Below are positions 60,711-64,000 of a stretch of DNA of 64,000 nt, piece by piece (position 1 is the first letter of the stretch; the number at the start of each line of letters is the position of its first letter). Made by a program: the position numbers and the translations under genes. Source of the DNA: Buddleja alternifolia (taxonomy: Eukaryota > Streptophyta > Magnoliopsida > Lamiales > Scrophulariaceae); contig CM033395.1 in the NCBI GenBank assembly GCA_019426215.1, forward strand, positions 14,126,569 through 14,190,568. Direction: 5' to 3'. The notes under the pieces are model-generated. The model was given only the letters and a program-made list of their open reading frames with translations, made no database searches and had not been told where the DNA came from.

Positions 60711-63700
60711 CGCTGTTGGGATTATAGATTGTCCGTGGCTAATAATCTCTTTCATGAATCTCATAACGAAATAGCCACAATCCACCTCGTTGGTCTGCCG
60801 GGGGCACTACAAAAGCAATGAAAGTTACGTTGTATTAGAAGACGAACTTCTATACGAATATATAATCTCATGAAACTAGAAAACGCTAACCTTTATAGTA
60901 AACCATTTACAGACCGAGTTTTTGGATTTCCTGGATTGGTTGTTGCGGTTTGCACGAAATATGTGCACAGCTCTATAAAAAAATATAAAAAACAAGGAAA
61001 TATGTTAAAAACAAGCAATTATGTGAAATAAATACAATTTAAAAAAATATTAAATATAATGGATATATTGATTGAATGAAAAACTTACTGATTGGATTTT
61101 AGTATCATATCATCTCGGTATTGCGGCTCACCATGCACAGAATTCAGATAGTAAACAATCTCTTTAAATGGATCAATTGCAAGCAACAACCAATGACCCC
61201 TACAAAGCATTCAAAAGAAAAGTTGAAAATTTGTTTTGCGTAGCTAGTTTTACAAATTAAAGTCGAGTCTTTAGTAGCTCACCCGGTGTTGTAAGGTGCA
61301 AGAAATAACTTATTCTGTTGTGCACTCTGTATCATAGCACGTGCTATGTACTGCACTTGTTGAACTGACGGGTCTGTTTGAGCAGCTATGGAATGTGGGC
61401 TAAGGAACCCGAATCTTGCTTCTTTCCCTTCGGGGATCACGTAGTTAAACCACAAACACCTAAATTGAGCATAAAAAATGAATTTCGAGTAACGAAAATA
61501 ATCGTAGTTCAGATGTAATAAAATAATTAAAAAACTTACTTTATGTACGCTGTAATGATAGAGGCTCCTATCTCTTTTCTACGCAGAAGGTGACAGATCT
61601 CCTCCTTTCCAATGAACTCTAGGAATGAAAAATTCATAATGGCTTCGTCCATGTATATATTGATATGGGCACCAATCTTCATCATCTTCGTGTACTTTCC
61701 CAGAAATACAAGGTCATTAGGGAGTCCATCTAGTTGAAGATCTGCACATATGTCTACTTCACCTGCAGGCTCGACCACTTGAGATTTTCCTTTGACAGCT
61801 GACCGCTTTGACGTCCCTGACTTACGGTTTCCAGATGATTTGGACTGTTTAAGCAAGAAAATAAAATATGAATGTTACACACCAAAGTATATTTAGTAAC
61901 CTCAAACAAATTGTTATAATTTATTAATGGCTAGCTATTAATTACATACCGATGCATCAGTGACAATGACAAGACTTGCTGGCCAAGCAACAAAGGTACC
62001 CAGACCACTAGAAATGGTGATCATTTCATCATTGAGAGGGACGGGTAGGAGTGTATTCGCCTCAACTGCAGTGTCAATGCGCACTTTCACATTGTTGGTG
62101 GCTAATAGACAGTTGTGAAGTCTTCTATCAGTCTCCAATCGATTGTATAGCTGTCCTTTAGCCACCACACAATATGATGGTGATGAAAGTGCAAATTGAC
62201 ATGGAGTGATACCCTACACACACACACACACATATATATATACAACATTATATTAGAAAGTTTTGTATGATTTACAGAAATAGAGTCGCAAGTTGTATGA
62301 TTAATAAACAAGTTCAAATTTTTACCTCAGGAAGCATCTTATAACCTGGTTCTGGGCTGCTATCTTTCAAAGAAATCACGTCATCTTCATGTGGCTGACG
62401 CGAGTTAGGGGCTTCCAAAACATCAATTCGTTGTTGCATGGCAACCATAGTTTCGAAGAGGTTTTTCACCATGTTTCTCAAGTTTTCCATCTCCTTTTCT
62501 GAAGCAGGCTTTGGATCCTTAAAATAGTCTCTTTGTGAGACCCCAAAGCCAACACCCCTAACGCGACCCCGATGCTCTTTCCTTTTAATAGCTTTAGCCA
62601 ATAGGTCATCTCGACTCGTCTCATTTCCACTATGGCTAGTACCCTCTTGTGAAATGCTCTCCTGTAATGATATATTTAAAAAAAAAAAATAGTGAACCTT
62701 GTGCTTTCAATATTATTTCAAAACAAACATACAACACTTTATAGAGCTAAAATTGCCAATAACTCACCATTTCATTCACCACTCTTCTAACATTTTCGTT
62801 ATCAATTTGATTTGTCGCATCGGAATGCGCAACTCTCCACACGAGTGCTCGTGTCACATCTGTACAATTGGATCCCGCATCCCTTCTTTTATTTCTCTAT
62901 ATTTTCATTAAAAAATATATGTATGCATTAACATAGAATTATTATTAAAAAACTTGTAAGGATTCACTGCTAAATGAACTACATACCTCCATTTGCTTCA
63001 CAACAGCATGTCCTAGACTCCCTTTCCGGTAAGGATATTCAGGGTCCTTTGCTCTTTCCTGATTGTCCATACTTATTTTCTGTTTATTACATTATCAAAT
63101 TATTAGCTAAATATAAACCCAATAACCAACAAATGAAATCGTAAATTAAAATGACTAGCTACCTGCCAAGGTTCATCTAAGCGAACCTCTAAAAATGCCG
63201 CCCAATCGGCTTGGGATATCTCATATTGTGGAGGTGGGTTGACATTAACGTTTCCATCATCATCTCGCACATACTTTCTGCTTATGTAGCTCCTGAAGTT
63301 ACGTGCTAGCCTCCCAGCTTCTGCTAGTACGTACTTTTGTCGACTTTCGTCAATATCAAATGCCAACTACAAAAAACAAACAATAAAGTATATATAAAAT
63401 TATAATTTAGAGAATATGATAATACATTAACACTTACAAATATGATAATATCCAAATTACCTTCATCTCATCCCAAACGTTTTTTTTATTGGTGACGGGA
63501 CTTTTCGCCAATTACTCATGGCAATCGACACCTTCTGTCGAACCTGCACGCCTATATACCCAACAAATATTGATTTGTTGGGGTTAACTGGCTGACCTCT
63601 GTCATTCCAGCCGACAGGTAGCCTTATGCCTTTACTTCTGGCATTGATAACTTTTTTCATAGCCGTGACACCTCTCCGTATCTCCTTCTCATGACCGCTA

Positions 63701-63757
63701 TCTGATCCATATACATCATCCTTGGGAAAACTACCATCAGGATTTGAAGCTATCGAC
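60711..63757 (-). pseudogene. CACTA-type accessory ORF with C-terminal Ulp1-like protease, partial
   Basis: Eleven exons on the minus strand join in frame across GT-AG introns: 63757-63464 (low edge approximate), 63366-63163, 63079-62987, 62896-62768, 62661-62326, 62213-61950, 61844-61540, 61459-61283, 61199-61089, 60972-60891, 60806-60711. The N-terminal part (KGIRLPVGWNDRGQPVNP, RNFRSYISRKYVRDDDGNV) matches plant En/Spm-type transposon proteins (PF03004 type). The middle (PCQFALSSPSYCVVAKGQLY ... LGTFVAWPASLVIV) matches a domain usual in CACTA ORFs. The end is a C48 cysteine protease: GGHWLLLAIDPF, CPRQ and the nucleophile in DCGYFVMRFMKEI. The usual Asp position reads YYLNSV (Asn). An 8-A run near 63480-63487 causes a one-base frameshift. 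The 5' part lies beyond the window, and the 3' part is cut at 60644 by the Athila-like LTR. Confidence 0.85.
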
Positions 63758-64000
63758 CTACAAAAGACAAAAAATACAGAAGTTAGATTCATATAAATTT
63801 GGCAGATTCATTTGGTAATAATTTTCAAATAGAAGTAATAAATCACAAAATAAACAAAATTATCCTAAAACACAAAATAAACAAAATTTAATCCTCATTA
63901 AACATAATTAACCCCCAGCTAAACCAAATTAACCTTAAAATCAATCAACCCCCTATTTCCCTTAAATTTTCCACAAAAATAGGCAAATCTCAATAATATA
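63758..64000. other. AT-rich intron or flank at the window edge
   Basis: This is upstream of the acceptor at 63757-63759 (TTTTGTAG|GTCGATAGC) of the CACTA-type ORF and is probably intronic. No coding segment is visible. Confidence 0.5.

Overview
The window looks like a nuclear segment of a eudicot plant: AT-rich, with GT-AG introns, a plant-specific starch phosphatase gene, and long nested retrotransposons. I cannot name the species. Only two ordinary host genes are supported, both in the left 11.4 kb. A TLDc-domain gene (+, 2482-3455, two exons) converges on a phosphoglucan phosphatase gene of the SEX4/DSP4 type (-, 4121-11339). For the latter I could place 14 exons joining in frame into 371 codons, with the dual-specificity phosphatase loop followed by the CBM48 domain.

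From 11891 to 42185 lies one Ty3/gypsy element of the Tat type (+ strand, 5-bp target duplication CTCTT). It holds degenerate gag, protease, RT, two RNase H and integrase segments, and a long antisense ORF region before its 3' LTR. Three elements sit inside it: an Athila-type solo LTR (14716-16418, duplication ATTAA), a copia-type solo LTR (16780-18558, duplication CATAC), and a 16.3-kb Sirevirus-like copia element on the minus strand (20063-36395, duplication GAGGA). The last carries a non-autonomous CACTA transposon (21546-23929, duplication CTT) in its 3' LTR. The CACTA contains a long hairpin and a 30-bp minisatellite. Removing the insertions leaves a gypsy element of about 10.5 kb and a copia element of about 13.9 kb.

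From 42831 to 53602 are pieces of three further copia elements. One is a plus-strand LTR with primer binding site. One is a minus-strand LTR with primer binding site that faces the first head to head. The third is a minus-strand element with 3' LTR and pol, whose 3' LTR interrupts the second LTR. A 7.0-kb Athila-like element with gag and protease only (53603-60643, minus strand) follows. Its two flanks belong to different sequences, a copia pol on one side and a CACTA-type ORF on the other, and I see no target duplication. The right end (60711-63757, minus) is a multi-exon ORF of the CACTA accessory type ending in a Ulp1-like cysteine protease domain. It is truncated on the left by the Athila-like LTR and on the right by the window edge.

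The least expected signals are these. An AAGCG core motif is spread through LTRs and all reading frames of the Sirevirus-like element. A GGCGCC-type motif is shared by LTR and gag of the Athila-like element. The gypsy integrase carries an in-frame intron-like block. The copia element has a very long extra ORF. The Athila-like element has mismatched flanks.
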